Shown in pieces: positions 28,425 through 37,163 of a stretch of DNA of 64,000 nucleotides. How positions within the stretch are numbered: the stretch's first letter is position 1; each line of letters begins with the position of its first letter. The stretch covers positions 54,324-118,323 of the forward strand of contig NZ_AZEB01000007.1 of assembly GCF_001434135.1 (NCBI RefSeq), written 5' to 3'. The translations under genes and the position numbers were made by a program. The notes below the pieces were generated by a model. The model searched no databases and was not told where the DNA came from. It saw only the letters and a program-made list of their open reading frames with translations. The stretch is from Lentilactobacillus kisonensis DSM 19906 = JCM 15041. Its GTDB lineage: Bacteria > Bacillota > Bacilli > Lactobacillales > Lactobacillaceae.

Positions 28425-29276
28425 TTACCTATCAAGAGACTGACGAATCCGCTGTGCTTTTTTTAACGTCTCAAAAATCTCTTGGCGGTCTCCACGTCTA
28501 ATTGCCGCTTCAAATTGAGTAAGTTGCGCCTTAAAGTCTTCAAGCTCCTTACAAATTTCACCGCCGTTACTCAGCAGAATAGCTGTCCACATCGTTGGGT
28601 CTGAAGCCGCAATCCTGGTGGTATCCTTGAAGCCCCCAGCAGCGGCCTGCAGCCCAATTTGATTGTTTTTAACACTTTTAGCAACTGTATTGACTAGTGT
28701 TGTCGCGATCACGTGGGGCACATGGCTTAATTCACTCACTAACTGATCATGATCGTTCGCAGCAATCTCTGTCCAACGCACCTTCGCCGGAGCCATTAAC
28801 CGTTGAAACTCGCTTAATTGATTACGAGTCTGCGAACCAGAAACCAGGAAGTAAGTTGCACCGGCGAATAAGTTTATTCGACCAGATTGGCTCCCTGATT
28901 CATGAGAACCCGCCATGGGATGTCCGCCCAGAAACGCAATTTGATTGTCGATTAACAGCTGAGCGGCATCCATAATTGTAACCTTTGAACTGCCGACATC
29001 AGTAACCAATACGTTATCCTTAAGTGGCATCACTGCAAGTTTGCGAATCTGTTCGATGATGACGGAAACCGGCCCTGCCAGTACAATTATGTCAGCCAGG
29101 GGCACCGCCGCCGCAAAAGTTAGCCGCCGGTCAATCACTCGTTGAGTTAACAAAAACTGTGCCGAATCATCATCTGGATCACAACCAATAATTTCAATTG
29201 CCGGGTCAGCTTGTTTCATAATTCTGGCAATTGAACTGCCAATTAGGCCCAGCCCACTAATTACAATGGTTTTCAT
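28425..29276 (-). CDS. tyrA: Prephenate dehydrogenase
   Basis: A 283-residue NAD enzyme that turns prephenate into 4-hydroxyphenylpyruvate, the tyrosine branch. GLGLIGSSIARIM is the nucleotide site at residues 7-19; GGHPMAGSHESG (prephenate-binding His) and SHVPHVIA follow. No ACT domain. GGAG lies before the ATG at 29276. The frame upstream runs into A element 13 and is not coding. Its presence in the chorismate operon agrees with the Tyr/Phe leader peptide. Confidence 0.93.
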   Translation of the reverse strand: MKTIVISGLGLIGSSIARIMKQADPAIEIIGCDPDDDSAQFLLTQRVIDRRLTFAAAVPLADIIVLAGPVSVIIEQIRKLAVMPLKDNVLVTDVGSSKVTIMDAAQLLIDNQIAFLGGHPMAGSHESGSQSGRINLFAGATYFLVSGSQTRNQLSEFQRLMAPAKVRWTEIAANDHDQLVSELSHVPHVIATTLVNTVAKSVKNNQIGLQAAAGGFKDTTRIAASDPTMWTAILLSNGGEICKELEDFKAQLTQFEAAIRRGDRQEIFETLKKAQRIRQSLDR

Positions 29277-29295
29277 TTTGATTTTCTCCTTAAAA

Positions 29296-29415
29296 AGTGA
29301 GCGGAGCAAAGCGGTTAGAAACTGGAATATAAGTCTCCTTGGGCAGGAATTCCCGGGCTTGGAATTTTTGCCTAAGGTGCTTATATGGAAGTTTCTGCTT
29401 TGCACAGCTGTCCTA
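29296..29415 (-). repeat. A element 13 (sense, upstream of tyrA)
   Basis: Inner stem CCTTAGGCA/TGCCCAAGG (one G-U), middle AGAAACT/AGTTTCT, outer CAAAG/CTTTG. It ends just before the tyrA ribosome site; first of a four-copy array between tyrA and aroA. Confidence 0.86.
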
Positions 29416-29420
29416 AAGTA

Positions 29421-29541
29421 AGTGAGCGTAGCAAAACGGTTAGAAGTCGGAGCCTAAGTTACCTCACTCAGAAATCCCTGGTTCTGGTTTTTTTGAGTGA
29501 GGTGGCTTAGGTGCAGACTTCTGCTTTGCGGAGCGGTCCTA
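29421..29541 (-). repeat. A element 14
   Basis: Inner stem CCTCACTCA/TGAGTGAGG, CCTAAG/CTTAGG, AGAAGTC/GACTTCT, outer CAAAG against TTTTG. Confidence 0.86.
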
Positions 29542-29590
29542 CTCTACGAAGCCTTAGAAACTAGCTCAAGGTAAAATAGAAATAAGATCC

Positions 29591-29657
29591 CACGCCGGTT
29601 CTAGAATTTTTGATGGTGGTGCTTATGTGCAGAACCCTGCTTGGAGGAGCTGTCCTA
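29591..29657 (-). repeat. A element 15, right half only
   Basis: The half next to AGCTGTCCTA is kept (CCGGTTCTAGAATTTTTGAT, GGTGCTTATGTGCAGAACCC); the other half is missing. Confidence 0.65.
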
Positions 29658-29662
29658 AAATC

Positions 29663-29782
29663 AGTGAGCGTAACAAAGCGTTTAGGGATCGGAGTGTAAG
29701 TCTCCTTCAACAGAAATCCGCGGGCTTGGGATTTTTGTTGAAGGTGCTTACACGCAGATCCCTGCTTTGTGCAGCTGTCCTA
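29663..29782 (-). repeat. A element 16 (overlaps the aroA stop)
   Basis: Inner stem CCTTCAACA/TGTTGAAGG, TGTAAG/CTTACA, outer CAAAG against GTTTG. Its first three bases (TAG) are the aroA stop codon. Confidence 0.87.
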
Positions 29783-31066
29783 GAGCAGCGTTGCCAAATC
29801 AGCGAAGAATTCCGGGTAAGAAATGTTAACACTGTCGGCGCCGTCAAGCGTTAGTGGTTTATCAACTAACAGGGCGGCAATTGCCATCACCATTCCAATT
29901 CGATGATCCCCATGACTATCCAAATGAGAATCTTTCACCTGCCAGGGCTTCGAACCATCAATGATAAAGCCATCTGGTAACGCCTTAATCGCAATTCCCA
30001 GCTTCTTAAACTCCGTCACAATTACTGCAATTCGGTCAGTTTCTTTGACCCGCAATTCGCCTGCGCCAGTAATTTTACTGATGCCATTCGCTTTAGCTGC
30101 AAGCAAGGCTACCAGCGGCAATTCATCAATAACGGCTGGGATATCTTTGGCACCAATTTCAATTGGGATTAGGTTCGCGCTATTAACCGTAATATCAGCC
30201 GTTGATTCACCACCATACTGGAGATTTGAAATACTTACTTTACCACCCATTTGTTCCAAAATTGACATCAACCCGGTTCGCGTTTCATTAACGCCAACGT
30301 TTAATAATTTAACTTCAGAGTCGGGGACTAAACTGGCGGCGGTCATAAAGAACGCAGCTGAAGACATATCGCCGGGAACATTTAACGTAAGCCCCTCTAA
30401 CTTAGGATCCGGATGGACGGTGATGGTGACATCGTCTGGTTCGCACTCAATATTCGCACCAAACGCCCTAAGCATAATTTCCGTGTGGTTTCTGGTGGGT
30501 TGCTTTTCAACAAAGATGGACGTCTTATCAGCTTGCAATGCTGCTAGTATTAACGCACTCTTAACTTGTGCACTCGCAACTTTCAAATGATAGTCCACTG
30601 CGTGTAATTGGCTGCCGTTAATTGTGACCGGTAAATGACCAGCAGTCGTTTCAATATCAGCACCCATCTCAGCTAGCGGCTCACTTACCCGTTTCATCGG
30701 CCGCTTTGATAATGATGCATCCCCCACTAAGGTTGTCTTAAAATTCTGACCAGCAAGCAACCCCATCATGAGACGCGTCGTCGTTCCAGAATTCCCCATT
30801 TCGAGTGGCCTAGTTGGTTGCTTAAGGCCATGGAGGCCAACACCGTCAATCGTGACGGTTTGCCCATCTCGCCTGATAGGAACTCCAAGCTGCTGGAAAG
30901 CCTTAAGCGTGGATAAACAATCTTCCGCCGTTAAAAAATGATGGAGTATTGTTCGTCCTTCGCTTATCGCACCAAACATAATCCCTCGGTGAGAAATGCT
31001 TTTATCACCCGGAACAGTCAGCTCTCCTCGGAGGCCATTTTGCGGTTTGGTTTGTAATTGTTTCAT
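29780..31066 (-). CDS. aroA: 3-phosphoshikimate 1-carboxyvinyltransferase (EPSP synthase)
   Basis: A 428-residue enzyme joining shikimate 3-phosphate and phosphoenolpyruvate. VPGDKSISHRGIMFGAIS near residue 15 and LEMGNSGTTTRLMMGLLAG are the substrate-binding signatures; LRVKETDRI lies near the end. AGGAGG sits before the ATG at 31066; upstream codons belong to A element 17. The stop TAG is shared with A element 16. Confidence 0.96.
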   Translation of the reverse strand: MKQLQTKPQNGLRGELTVPGDKSISHRGIMFGAISEGRTILHHFLTAEDCLSTLKAFQQLGVPIRRDGQTVTIDGVGLHGLKQPTRPLEMGNSGTTTRLMMGLLAGQNFKTTLVGDASLSKRPMKRVSEPLAEMGADIETTAGHLPVTINGSQLHAVDYHLKVASAQVKSALILAALQADKTSIFVEKQPTRNHTEIMLRAFGANIECEPDDVTITVHPDPKLEGLTLNVPGDMSSAAFFMTAASLVPDSEVKLLNVGVNETRTGLMSILEQMGGKVSISNLQYGGESTADITVNSANLIPIEIGAKDIPAVIDELPLVALLAAKANGISKITGAGELRVKETDRIAVIVTEFKKLGIAIKALPDGFIIDGSKPWQVKDSHLDSHGDHRIGMVMAIAALLVDKPLTLDGADSVNISYPEFFADLATLL

Positions 31067-31085
31067 AGATATCCTCCTAAAAATA

Positions 31086-31205
31086 AGTGAGCGGAGCAAA
31101 GCGGTTAGAACTCGGAGCATAAGTCTCCGCCAGCAGGAATTCCCGGTTCTGGAATTTTTGCTGGTGGTGCTTATGTGCAGAGTTCTGCTTTGCGCAGCTG
31201 TCCTA
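31086..31205 (-). repeat. A element 17 (sense, upstream of aroA)
   Basis: Inner stem CCACCAGCA/TGCTGGCGG (one A-G mismatch), CATAAG/CTTATG, AGAACTC/GAGTTCT, CAAAG/CTTTG. Confidence 0.87.
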
Positions 31206-31207
31206 TA

Positions 31208-31327
31208 AGTGAGCGGAACAAAGCAGTTGGAAGTCGGAGCATAAGTCTCCTCGAGTGGAAATTCCTGGGCTTGGAATTTTCACTCGAGGTGCTTATGTGC
31301 AGACTTCTGCTTTGTGCAGCTGTCCTA
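31208..31327 (-). repeat. A element 18 (overlaps the aroC stop)
   Basis: Inner stem CCTCGAGTG/CACTCGAGG, CATAAG/CTTATG, GAAGTC/GACTTC, CAAAG/CTTTG. Its TAG is the aroC stop codon. Elements 17 and 18 fill the whole aroC-aroA gap. Confidence 0.88.
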
Positions 31328-32491
31328 GAAATTCTTCAACTCAGCTTTATATGCTGCCAACTGTTCCTGCAATCGTTGAAGGTTATCGCCGTCGAATTTA
31401 TCGGTAATTGCTTTCGCTAATTCAATGGCGACGACACTTTCAATTACAATCGACGCTGGCACAATTGCCGTTGTATCAGATCGCTCAACGCTAGCTTTTT
31501 TGACTTTCTTTGTCTCAACGTCAACACTTTGTAGCGGCTTATAAAGGGTTGGGATTGGTTTCATGGCTGCCTTAACAATGATTGGCATCCCATTGGTCAT
31601 TCCCCCTTCAAACCCACCAAGGTGATCAGTTTCCCGGGAAAAACCGGATTGTTGATCCCAGTCAATTTCGTCCATTACTTGGCTGCCAAAGTTGGTAGCG
31701 GCCTTAAAGCCGTCACCAATTTCGACCCCTTTCATTGCATTCACACCCATCACGGCAGCAGCTAACTTGGCATCTAATTTAGTATCCCAGCTCACGTAAC
31801 TGCCTAAGCCAGCGGGAACATTCGTGGCAACAACCCGAATAATGCCGCCTAAGGTATCGCCGTCCTTCTTAGTTTTGTCGATGAGCTCATGAATTTCACC
31901 AACCTTTGATTGGTCGATTACTCGCAGGTCATTCTGCGAAATTTCTGCTTCAATCTTAGCGACATCCAGTTCCGGGTGATCAGCCGTCGCAATTGGACCA
32001 ATTTGTTCAACGTAACCAGCAATCTCAATTCCAAGTTCATCCAACAGCTGCTTACAAATTGTCCCAATGGCAACCCGAATCGCAGTTTCCCTGGCCGAAG
32101 ACCGTTCCAACACGTTTCGCAAGTCACGATGGCGGTATTTCATTCCCCCAACTAAATCTGCATGACCTGGTCTGGGGCGTTCAACCTTTCGCAAAGTATT
32201 TTCGGCAGTTTCGGGACTCACTGGATCCATAATTTCTCGCCAATGGGCATGATCACGGTTATTCACCACCAACGCAATTGGCGACCCTAACGTCATTTCA
32301 TGGCGAACACCGCCAACAATGGTCACTTGATCATGCTCAATTTGTTGTCGATTACCACGGCCATAACCACCCTGACGTTTTTTGAGTTGTTCATTAATGT
32401 CATCAATATTCAAATGAAGCCCAGCCGGAACACCTTCAAGAATTCCGGTTAGTTGGGGGCCATGTGATTCTCCTGCAGTTAAGTAATTCAT
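31325..32491 (-). CDS. aroC: Chorismate synthase
   Basis: A 388-residue FMN-dependent enzyme that converts EPSP to chorismate. GESHGPQLTGILEGVPAGL at the N-terminus, RRQGGYGRGNRQ-like (KKRQGGYGRGNR) and RPGHADLVGGMKYRHRDLRNVLERSSARET are hallmark blocks. AAAGGAG precedes the ATG. The stop TAG belongs to A element 18. It follows the chorismate mutase gene by 18 bases. Confidence 0.96.
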   Translation of the reverse strand: MNYLTAGESHGPQLTGILEGVPAGLHLNIDDINEQLKKRQGGYGRGNRQQIEHDQVTIVGGVRHEMTLGSPIALVVNNRDHAHWREIMDPVSPETAENTLRKVERPRPGHADLVGGMKYRHRDLRNVLERSSARETAIRVAIGTICKQLLDELGIEIAGYVEQIGPIATADHPELDVAKIEAEISQNDLRVIDQSKVGEIHELIDKTKKDGDTLGGIIRVVATNVPAGLGSYVSWDTKLDAKLAAAVMGVNAMKGVEIGDGFKAATNFGSQVMDEIDWDQQSGFSRETDHLGGFEGGMTNGMPIIVKAAMKPIPTLYKPLQSVDVETKKVKKASVERSDTTAIVPASIVIESVVAIELAKAITDKFDGDNLQRLQEQLAAYKAELKNF

Positions 32492-32509
32492 AGAGTTGCT
32501 CCTTTAGTA

Positions 32510-32827
32510 TTAGTTATTATTCGCTTTAATTAGTGCGTGTTGATATGCACGTGAGTTTTTCAAAATTTCTCGATAAACGTTCTCAATGTAATCACCATTA
32601 TGAGAATCAGGATCCAATGTTCTAACCCGATTCAAAACCACTTGTTCACGGCTATTATCTAAGACTGGTAAGTTATCTCGATCCTTAATTTGGCCAATTA
32701 ACGCGGCTGTTTGAAATCTTTGAACCAGAAGTCTGACAATTGATTCGTCTAAGTGATTAATTTGTTCTCTGGCTGCATTGATTTCTTCATTACCAGCCAT
32801 CACTGAAGCTTTTCCTTTATGATTCAT
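32510..32827 (-). CDS. aroQ: Chorismate mutase, AroQ class
   Basis: A 105-residue all-helical enzyme that rearranges chorismate to prephenate. The pattern AAREQINHLDESIVRLLVQRF, then IGQIKDR, is typical of the AroQ fold (Arg, Lys and Arg active-site residues). GAGGTG lies before the ATG at 32827, which itself follows a terminator by a few bases. First structural gene of the operon, so control at the leader affects all six genes. Confidence 0.9.
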   Translation of the reverse strand: MNHKGKASVMAGNEEINAAREQINHLDESIVRLLVQRFQTAALIGQIKDRDNLPVLDNSREQVVLNRVRTLDPDSHNGDYIENVYREILKNSRAYQHALIKANNN

Positions 32828-32849
32828 AATCTCACCTCATATTTTTCAT

Positions 32850-32940
32850 GAAAAAAGCCAGCTAGATAATTATCTAGCTGGTTTACGAAACTCGTAGAAG
32901 AATTGGCATTAACCCAGCTAGACTGATGCGTCTAGCGGGC
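32850..32940 (-). promoter_or_regulatory. Transcription attenuator of the aromatic operon
   Basis: On the minus strand a terminator is formed by the perfect 24-base palindrome at 32858-32881 (CCAGCTAGAT/ATCTAGCTGG) plus a T run (32851-32856). About 30 bases upstream, TCTAGCTGG (within 32913-32922) is complementary to the first terminator arm, giving an antiterminator. It can instead pair as GTCTAGC with GCTAGAC (32917-32923 with 32930-32936). These are the classical mutually exclusive states. A further GCGTCCG/CGGACGC hairpin directly follows the leader stop codon. Confidence 0.8.
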
Positions 32941-33010
32941 CCATAACAAAGCGTTTGACTTTGCACCACTTGACGCGAACGCGAATGTTGCGTCCGCATC
33001 GAAACGGACG

Positions 33011-33076
33011 CTATCTAAAGTAGGCATAGTCAAAATAATAGGCATTTACAGTCTGAGTAAGCTTTGTCATAAGCAT
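33011..33076 (-). CDS. Tyr/Phe-rich leader peptide of the aromatic operon (21 aa)
   Basis: A 21-codon frame starts at ATG 33076, 5 bases after AGAGG, and stops at 33011-33013. Its end reads NAYYFDYAYFR: four tyrosines and two phenylalanines within ten codons. It lies between a good promoter and an attenuator in front of genes that make chorismate, prephenate and tyrosine precursors. As with pheA and trp leaders, stalling at Tyr/Phe codons should favour readthrough. The codon content matching the pathway end products makes chance unlikely. Confidence 0.78.
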   Translation of the reverse strand: MLMTKLTQTVNAYYFDYAYFR

Positions 33077-33103
33077 GAATTCCTCTCTTTTTATGTTATT
33101 ACA

Positions 33104-33132
33104 ATTAAAACACATTAGAATTTACGAGTCAA
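33104..33132 (-). promoter_or_regulatory. Promoter of the aromatic operon
   Basis: Minus strand TTGACT (33127-33132), 17-base spacer, TTTAAT (33104-33109). The start would fall about 20 bases before the leader ATG. Confidence 0.6.
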
Positions 33133-33152
33133 CCCTAATCGTTTTCTAATAG

Positions 33153-33271
33153 AGTGAGCGGAGCAAAGCGGTTAAAAGCTGAAACATAAGTCTCCTTATT
33201 CAAGAATCCCCGGGCTTGGGATTTTTGAATAAGGTGCTTATGTGCAAGCTTTTGCTTTGCGGAGCTGTCCT
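33153..33271 (-). repeat. A element 19
   Basis: Minus-sense copy upstream of the aro promoter. Inner stem CCTTATTCAA/TTGAATAAGG, CATAAG/CTTATG, AAAAGCT/AGCTTTT, CAAAG/CTTTG. Confidence 0.86.
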
Positions 33272-33272
33272 C

Positions 33273-33402
33273 AGAGTGCGAAACCAAGCGGTTAGAAAGC
33301 GGAGCTTAAGCTACTCCGTTCAGAAATCCTGGGCTTGGATTTTTGAACGGAGTGGCTTAGGTGCAGCTTTCTGCTTGGTGCAGCACGTTTCCACAATGTT
33401 GC
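33273..33402 (-). repeat. B element 3 (between two A elements)
   Basis: AGAGTGCGAAACCAAGCGG ... GCACGTTTCCACAATGTTGC. Inner stem CACTCCGTTCA/TGAACGGAGTG, outer ACCAAGC/GCTTGGT. It directly abuts element 19. Confidence 0.78.
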
Positions 33403-33409
33403 AAAAAAC

Positions 33410-33531
33410 AGTGAGCGGAGCAAAGCGATTAAAAGCTGAAACATAAGTCTCCTCAGACAGAAATCCCTGGTTTGTGGGGATTTTTGTCTGAGGTACTTAT
33501 GCTCCAGTTTCTGCTTTACGAAGCTGTCCTA
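33410..33531 (-). repeat. A element 21
   Basis: Inner stem CCTCAGACA/TGTCTGAGG, CATAAG-type middle stem, outer TAAAG against CTTTG. Confidence 0.85.
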
Positions 33532-33711
33532 CAAATAGTAAACAAAGCAATCTTGATCAATGTAAAAGCCACCGCTAACCATACACAAATCATCCCCAAA
33601 AGCCATCTTCAACACGTTTTCCGTTGACTTACATTTCCACGAATGCCAAGATATAGTTGTATCAAAGAATTATACTAGCTATCATTCATTTATATTTAGG
33701 AAGTGATCACA

Positions 33712-34728
33712 TTGTTTCGTAACCATTTATTTATCACGCTTGGAATTATTGCCACCGCAATCACAACCCTTGGCTTTCAAACCAATCAGAAAGTAGCTGC
33801 GGCTACCAGCAATCAACTAACTTACGGTAAGATTACCAACAATAGTCTTCATCGACTGGGAACCATCCGTCAGTTGACCCGGTCTCAGTTAGCAGAAGAC
33901 CATCATTTAACTGGCAAACAGGTTCAGCAGCTCGTTTACTTGCCTTTGCCCAAACGACTAACAGCGCACAACTTTACGTTGAGTCGAACACATTTAACAA
34001 TTCACTTAGTTAAGAACAGCTATAATGTCAACGAGGTAGCCATCCCCCTCAACAAGTTAACCGGCATTATTTTAAACCGCTATATGCCCAAACAGTATGA
34101 CTACGTTAAACCAGCGACCCCTAAAAAGGTTGTTTCCCTTACGTTTGACGATGGACCAGACCCAACCCTAACGCCTAAGTTACTCAAAATTCTACAGCGC
34201 TATCACGTTCACGCAACCTTCTTTGAAGTTGGCAGCAGCGTCATGAAGTATCCAGCAGTGAGTCGCTCAGTTCTAAAGGATGGCAACCAAATTGGTAACC
34301 ACTCTTGGAATCATCCACAACTGACTAACTTAAGTAATAGTCGGGCACGCCATCAAATTGCATTGACGGACGCTGCCATTTACAAGGCTACCGGCACACT
34401 CCCTCAATATGTCCGGCCACCATATGGCGCGATTAATTCCAGAGTCGGCAATTTATTTGACCGTCCAATTATTCAATGGTCTGTGGATTCACGCGATTGG
34501 GCTTATTTGAACACCCCTAAAACGGTCAACCACGTGCTTGCAACAACACACAATGGCTCAATTATCTTAATGCACGATATTCACCCAACATCGGTGGCCG
34601 CCGTTCCTCAAATCATTAGCACGCTTAAGAAACGTGGTTACACATTTGTCCTTTTGCCTAACCTCATTCAACGCCCATTACTTGCGGGACTTCAGTACTT
34701 TGGCCGCGGCGACTATCGAGGCGTTTAA
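33712..34728 (+). CDS. Secreted polysaccharide deacetylase
   Basis: A 338-residue protein with an N-terminal hydrophobic signal/anchor (FITLGIIATAITTLG) and a C-terminal NodB domain. SLTFDDGPDP (metal-binding Asp-Asp), NHSWNHPQL (HxxxH), RPPYG and ILMHDIHP are the family motifs. It probably deacetylates peptidoglycan or another wall glycan. AGGAAG is too close to the GTG at 33703; a TTG at 33712 has better spacing and is chosen, but the start is uncertain. Confidence 0.85.
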   Translation: MFRNHLFITLGIIATAITTLGFQTNQKVAAATSNQLTYGKITNNSLHRLGTIRQLTRSQLAEDHHLTGKQVQQLVYLPLPKRLTAHNFTLSRTHLTIHLVKNSYNVNEVAIPLNKLTGIILNRYMPKQYDYVKPATPKKVVSLTFDDGPDPTLTPKLLKILQRYHVHATFFEVGSSVMKYPAVSRSVLKDGNQIGNHSWNHPQLTNLSNSRARHQIALTDAAIYKATGTLPQYVRPPYGAINSRVGNLFDRPIIQWSVDSRDWAYLNTPKTVNHVLATTHNGSIILMHDIHPTSVAAVPQIISTLKKRGYTFVLLPNLIQRPLLAGLQYFGRGDYRGV

Positions 34729-34763
34729 CTTGAAAGACATCAAAATTAATAGGCCATTTGCGA

Positions 34764-34792
34764 TTGATTAACCCTAGCTAAATTGATAGAAT
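34764..34792 (+). promoter_or_regulatory. Candidate promoter of aroD
   Basis: TTGATT (34764-34769), 17-base spacer, TAGAAT (34787-34792). The -10 includes the ATG at 34791, so translation must start later, at 34830. Confidence 0.5.
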
Positions 34793-34829
34793 GAACTCAA
34801 TTAATTGTCATGGAAGGAATCCGCAAATA

Positions 34830-35585
34830 ATGAGTGGAAAAGTGACTGTTAAACAAACAACTTTCAAAACTGGCACCACTAAAATTGCAGTCCCAATTAC
34901 TGATGTCACTTCAGATCAAGTAATGGCTTCAGCGAGGGCAATCAAAGCAACTAAACCCGACGTCGTTGAATGGCGGCTAGACTTCTTTGATGCCGTTCCT
35001 AATGATAGGCTAGCGATTAAAAAAACGGCACTCAAATTAAAGAAGGTTCTGGGAAAAATCGTTCTCTTAATTACCTTCAGGACGTTCCATGAAGGTGGTA
35101 ACAAGAAAATTAGCGATGATCAATACTTCAGCTTATACAATTGGCTAATTGAAAATCAATTACCCGATATGTTAGACCTTGAGTCAGCCCGGGATCCTGA
35201 TCAAATGACACAACTCATTCAGTTGGCTCATGATCATCATATGATTGTGATTCTCAGCAGTCATGATTTTAAGGCTACCCCACCGGAAACTGAAATTGTC
35301 AGCCGCTTAACCAGAATGGAAACGTTGCATGGCGATATTGGAAAAATTGCCGTGATGCCCCAAAAGCCTGAGGACGTCACCACGCTACTAAAAGCAACGA
35401 GAACGGCAGCGCAACAGCTCAAAATCCCAGTTATTACCATGTCAATGGGTGAGCTGGGCAAGATTACTAGAATGTCAGGTCCCCAATCTGGTTCGGTGCT
35501 ATCTTTTGCAACGGTAGGCAGGGCGTCAGCTCCAGGACAAATTCCAATTGAAGCCCTTCGCCAAGAAATGAATCAGACAGAATAA
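34830..35585 (+). CDS. aroD: 3-dehydroquinate dehydratase, type I
   Basis: A 251-residue enzyme that converts 3-dehydroquinate to 3-dehydroshikimate through a Schiff base. VEWRLDFF, ITFRTFHEGG, VILSSHDF (catalytic His) and GKIAVMPQ (Schiff-base Lys) are the type I blocks, and the length equals the family norm. Start ATG at 34830 has AAGGAA upstream. It is separate from the aromatic operon, in the opposite direction, and has no leader peptide. Confidence 0.93.
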   Translation: MSGKVTVKQTTFKTGTTKIAVPITDVTSDQVMASARAIKATKPDVVEWRLDFFDAVPNDRLAIKKTALKLKKVLGKIVLLITFRTFHEGGNKKISDDQYFSLYNWLIENQLPDMLDLESARDPDQMTQLIQLAHDHHMIVILSSHDFKATPPETEIVSRLTRMETLHGDIGKIAVMPQKPEDVTTLLKATRTAAQQLKIPVITMSMGELGKITRMSGPQSGSVLSFATVGRASAPGQIPIEALRQEMNQTE

Positions 35586-35653
35586 CGTTGAACCCAATAT
35601 ATCTTTTAAAATCAAAGTTACACTCAAAGATTCTTTAACCTCTGTACAAGAAT

Positions 35654-35715
35654 AAAATAGGCTAGTCATCATGTCATTCCAATTAACCAAGAATGATGTA
35701 TGACTAGCCTATTTT
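35654..35715. terminator. Bidirectional terminator between aroD and the dlt operon
   Basis: AAAATAGGCTAGTCAT pairs with ATGACTAGCCTATTTT, with an inner GTCATTC/GAATGAT stem. Confidence 0.88.
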
Positions 35716-35786
35716 GTTGACGAACGATTTTGACGATCCTTGTGCTACCAAATTACCATCAATACCAGCTTTTCTTTAGTGGGATT

Positions 35787-37130
35787 CTAATAATAAGTCG
35801 CAACGTCGTACATTTTTTTGGCAAAATCCTTAGTGCTTTCATTGTTTGCCAATGGTCCTTGGTTTGTGAATACCAACGCTAAGTGGTAATTATTATTTGA
35901 GGCATAGTAACCAGTATGAAAGCTCGTGCCACCAAAGGAGCCGTTATTATATTTAACGCCACTTCTGGTAACATAAACCCCACCAGAATAAACGCTGCCA
36001 TAGCTGACAAGCTGCTGATACTGCTTAGCGGTCAAGACATCGCCGTCTTGCAATCCCAACACAAATTTATAGTAATCACTCGGCGTACTCAAAAGATTTC
36101 CAGCGCCTGGAATTGCTGATAATCTAGGCAACGAAACTGCGTGAATATTTGCATAGTTGGTCTTCCCATCGTCCGTATAGCCAACTGCAATCACCGATTT
36201 AATAGTAGGTTGGTCACCATCAACGATCACCGTATTTTTCATTCCCAGCTTATCTAAAATGTTGGTTTGCAGATTGCTGGCATAGGACTTTCCAGTTACC
36301 TTCGCAATAATTCCTGCCAACAAGATATAGTTAGCGTCACTATAGTTAAACTGATGATTATTGGTCGATTTTAGCCGTTTAACCACACTACTATAGGCTT
36401 GATTTTCCGTCATCTGGTCAGTTGGCGTAATATCCGTATTGGTTAGCCCGGACGTCATCGACAGCATCTGTTTAATCGTAATGTTCTTGCTATAGGGAAC
36501 CTGTGGGTAGTATTTGCTCAACAGCGTTGTCGGCGATAGCTTTGACGCACTGATCAACTGCTGGATCATCGCACCCGTCATTGCCTTTTGAAGTGACGCC
36601 AGCGGATAGACAACCGACCCATTCCCGTTATTTGGCGTGTTATGGGCCATGTCCGCGAAGCCGTTGCTAACCGTCACCATCTTACTGCTACCCGACGGCG
36701 CTAACAACGCTGTCCCAATCGCGTCATATTGCTGCATCGTAGCTGTTGCAACTTGTGAAAGGGTGGCAGGCTTGATCCCATGGACGTTCATCCAGCCAAT
36801 ATATTGATTGAAATACCGCAGGCGGGCGTATGTCCCAGTCTTAGTCGTCTTCGTTTGCATCACTCGAACGTAATCATTATTATACTTGCTGCCATTGCCG
36901 TCAGCGGTCCGGGTATTTGAACTCGTATAATACGGGCCCGCATCGTACAGCGAATACCCCTTTGTCGGGGATGTCTGATTGACAATTTGGGCATCGTAGC
37001 GTTTATTGCTACTACTTAGGATTGGATTATAGCTTGCCATTGCTTTGTATCTGTAGGTCATAAAAGAACCAGCTAGGAGCAGCCCGGCCAAAAAAAGCAC
37101 CGCGTTCTTGATCCTACCATTAAATCTCAT
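35787..37130 (-). CDS. Secreted serine hydrolase of the beta-lactamase/DltE type
   Basis: A 447-residue protein with an N-terminal membrane segment (NAVLFLAGLLLAGSFM), a beta-rich SH3/GW-like stretch (about 60-120, ending GWMNVHG) and an S12-type catalytic domain. SLQK (the SxxK nucleophile) is followed by YSDANY in the position of the YxN motif. In Lactiplantibacillus plantarum the serine hydrolase after dltD (DltE) removes D-alanine from lipoteichoic acid. The same position here suggests that role, though a D,D-carboxypeptidase cannot be excluded. Confidence 0.78.
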   Translation of the reverse strand: MRFNGRIKNAVLFLAGLLLAGSFMTYRYKAMASYNPILSSSNKRYDAQIVNQTSPTKGYSLYDAGPYYTSSNTRTADGNGSKYNNDYVRVMQTKTTKTGTYARLRYFNQYIGWMNVHGIKPATLSQVATATMQQYDAIGTALLAPSGSSKMVTVSNGFADMAHNTPNNGNGSVVYPLASLQKAMTGAMIQQLISASKLSPTTLLSKYYPQVPYSKNITIKQMLSMTSGLTNTDITPTDQMTENQAYSSVVKRLKSTNNHQFNYSDANYILLAGIIAKVTGKSYASNLQTNILDKLGMKNTVIVDGDQPTIKSVIAVGYTDDGKTNYANIHAVSLPRLSAIPGAGNLLSTPSDYYKFVLGLQDGDVLTAKQYQQLVSYGSVYSGGVYVTRSGVKYNNGSFGGTSFHTGYYASNNNYHLALVFTNQGPLANNESTKDFAKKMYDVATYY

Positions 37131-37163
37131 TTGTCTGTCACCGTCTATTCTATTTAAATGATA

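Noticed and set aside
29277..29782. Possible CRISPR array from regularly spaced repeats
   Set aside because: Units are about 120 nt palindromes with internal, self-complementary variable parts, not short direct repeats with unrelated spacers, and no cas genes are near.
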